Below are positions 63,301 to 64,000 of a DNA stretch of 64,000 nt, piece by piece. Each line of letters begins with the position of its first letter. The stretch's first letter is position 1. Position numbers and translations under genes: made by a program. Source of the stretch: Manihot esculenta. Taxonomy: Eukaryota; Streptophyta; Magnoliopsida; Malpighiales; Euphorbiaceae. The stretch spans positions 5,286,886 to 5,350,885 of the forward strand of contig NC_035171.2 in assembly GCF_001659605.2 (NCBI RefSeq), in the 5' to 3' direction. The notes beneath the pieces are model-generated. The model saw only the letters and a list, made by a program, of their open reading frames with translations, did not search any database and was not told the DNA's origin.

Positions 63301-64000
63301 TACGAGCCTGAAGGGCTGATATCATCCCTTTAGGTGTCCCCCTCCTATCTCCTCTGAAGACACACTCGAACCCATCCTGGTCTCTGAAACTAACTACCTT
63401 GTCTCTGCAGTTCAAGGCAACATTATACGTAGATAACCAATCCATCCCTAGGATGACATCAAAATCTGTCAACTCTAGAACCACCAGGTCAGCTGGAAGG
63501 TATCTACTCTCTATACAGACTGGACTGAACCGACAGACTGACTCTGCCAATGATGGGTCACATCTGGGTCCACTAACCCAAAGAGGACACTCTAACTCGG
63601 AGACTATCAAACCCAATCTCTCTGCGGCTCTTAAAGAAATAAAAGAGTGAGAAGCACCGGGGTCCATCAAAGCATACACCTCTGAACACCCAATGATGAG
63701 ATTACCTGACACCACTGTGTTCGAAGTGTCTGCCTCCTGTTGAGTCATGGTGAAAATCTGTGCTGGGGCTGACCGACCTGCACCTCGGGAACCCATCCCT
63801 GATGAAGAGGCTGACTCTCTTCCTCTTCCTCTACCACTACTCTGGGGTACAATCGGAGCTGCTGGCTGTGCAACACTGCCAGATGTCATCTGCTGGGATG
63901 GTGCAACCAAAGTCGCATGAGGACATTCTCGTGCATAATGCCCTTCTTGCCCACACTTATAGCAAGCTGTAGATCCCAACAAACAAGCTCCTCTATGCAT
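60320..64000 (-). pseudogene. gag-pol: B3 gag-pol, one nonsense codon, runs off the right edge
   Basis: From the right edge down: CCHC knuckle, DPGAS protease, ILGMDW, then TAG at 63023-63025 in RT. The same frame then continues open for 900 codons with RT (FIDD), RNase H ([10 protein letters not shown]), integrase ([11 protein letters not shown] zinc finger; [24 protein letters not shown] catalytic residues) and a chromodomain-like end ([15 protein letters not shown]). Apart from the TAG, nothing visible is broken. The surrounding change from Arg-Gln (B2) to His-stop is two C:G to T:A transitions, as expected for methylated DNA. Confidence 0.93.
62705..64000. repeat. Right copy of the exact 1296-bp repeat (partner 1-1296)
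   Basis: See the left copy: no difference found, same nonsense codon, cut only by the window edge. Confidence 0.85.

Overview
This 64 kb window looks like flowering-plant (probably eudicot) repeat DNA, most likely pericentromeric or other heterochromatin. I see no host gene, tRNA or rRNA. Almost every base belongs to nested Ty3/gypsy LTR retrotransposons of two kinds. The first kind is chromovirus (Tekay/Del-like): LTRs of 2.2-2.5 kb with TGTAA...TTACA ends, an initiator-Met tRNA PBS (GCTCTGATACCA or its complement), one gag-pol frame with a CCHC knuckle, and a C-terminal chromodomain. The second kind is Athila-like: LTRs of about 1.4 kb with TGAT...CA ends, a tRNA-Asp PBS, FMDD reverse transcriptase, a GGTGTGGGGGT polypurine tract and, in one element, a 519-residue ORF in the env position. 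I cannot name the species.

Layout from the left. 1-1655 is a minus-strand gag-pol fragment (element B1), joined by a deletion to a piece of its own 5' LTR (1656-1795 and 14415-15717). Element A (1796-14414, minus, TSD CACTC) sits inside that LTR. A has 2475 bp LTRs differing at about three sites and an unbroken 1649-codon gag-pol. A solo LTR, S1 (9968-12324, plus, TSD ACCAT), sits inside A's 5' LTR. B1 itself abuts an LTR fragment H (15718-16742), which abuts the gag of an old plus-strand Athila-like element, G1 (16743-20585). G1 lacks RT and RNase H. Element F (20586-30583, plus) lies in G1's 3' region, and solo LTR S2 (23736-26057, minus, TSD CTAAG) lies in F's gag. 30584-33130 is an LTR / collapsed internal region / LTR remnant of the G family.

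33131-34734 and 55893-57998 are two halves of a chromovirus, B2. It is split by the Athila-like element D (34735-55892, minus, TSD TCTCT). D is in turn split in RNase H by element E (40948-50331, plus, TSD ATAAT). E has two 2542 bp LTRs that I read as identical. The LTR at 57999-60228 serves both B2 (PBS on its left) and B3 (PPT on its right). B3 runs off the right edge. The last 1296 bases of the window equal the first 1296.

Points that go beyond ordinary annotation: (1) a stem-loop with an (A/G)GGA loop and covarying stems lies next to the polypurine tract in both lineages; (2) a 5' splice site in every chromoviral LTR pairs with a branch point and 3' splice site just before the gag ATG, predicting a leader intron of about 2 kb; (3) E and F share an intact gag but a decayed pol, yet E inserted very recently, which suggests a gag-only lineage mobilised in trans; (4) arrays of near-palindromes (TTCGGCCGCCGAA in chromoviruses, GTGATTTGGGCAAATCAC in Athila D) lie upstream of the TATA boxes. 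All alignments were done by eye, so difference counts are minimum estimates.
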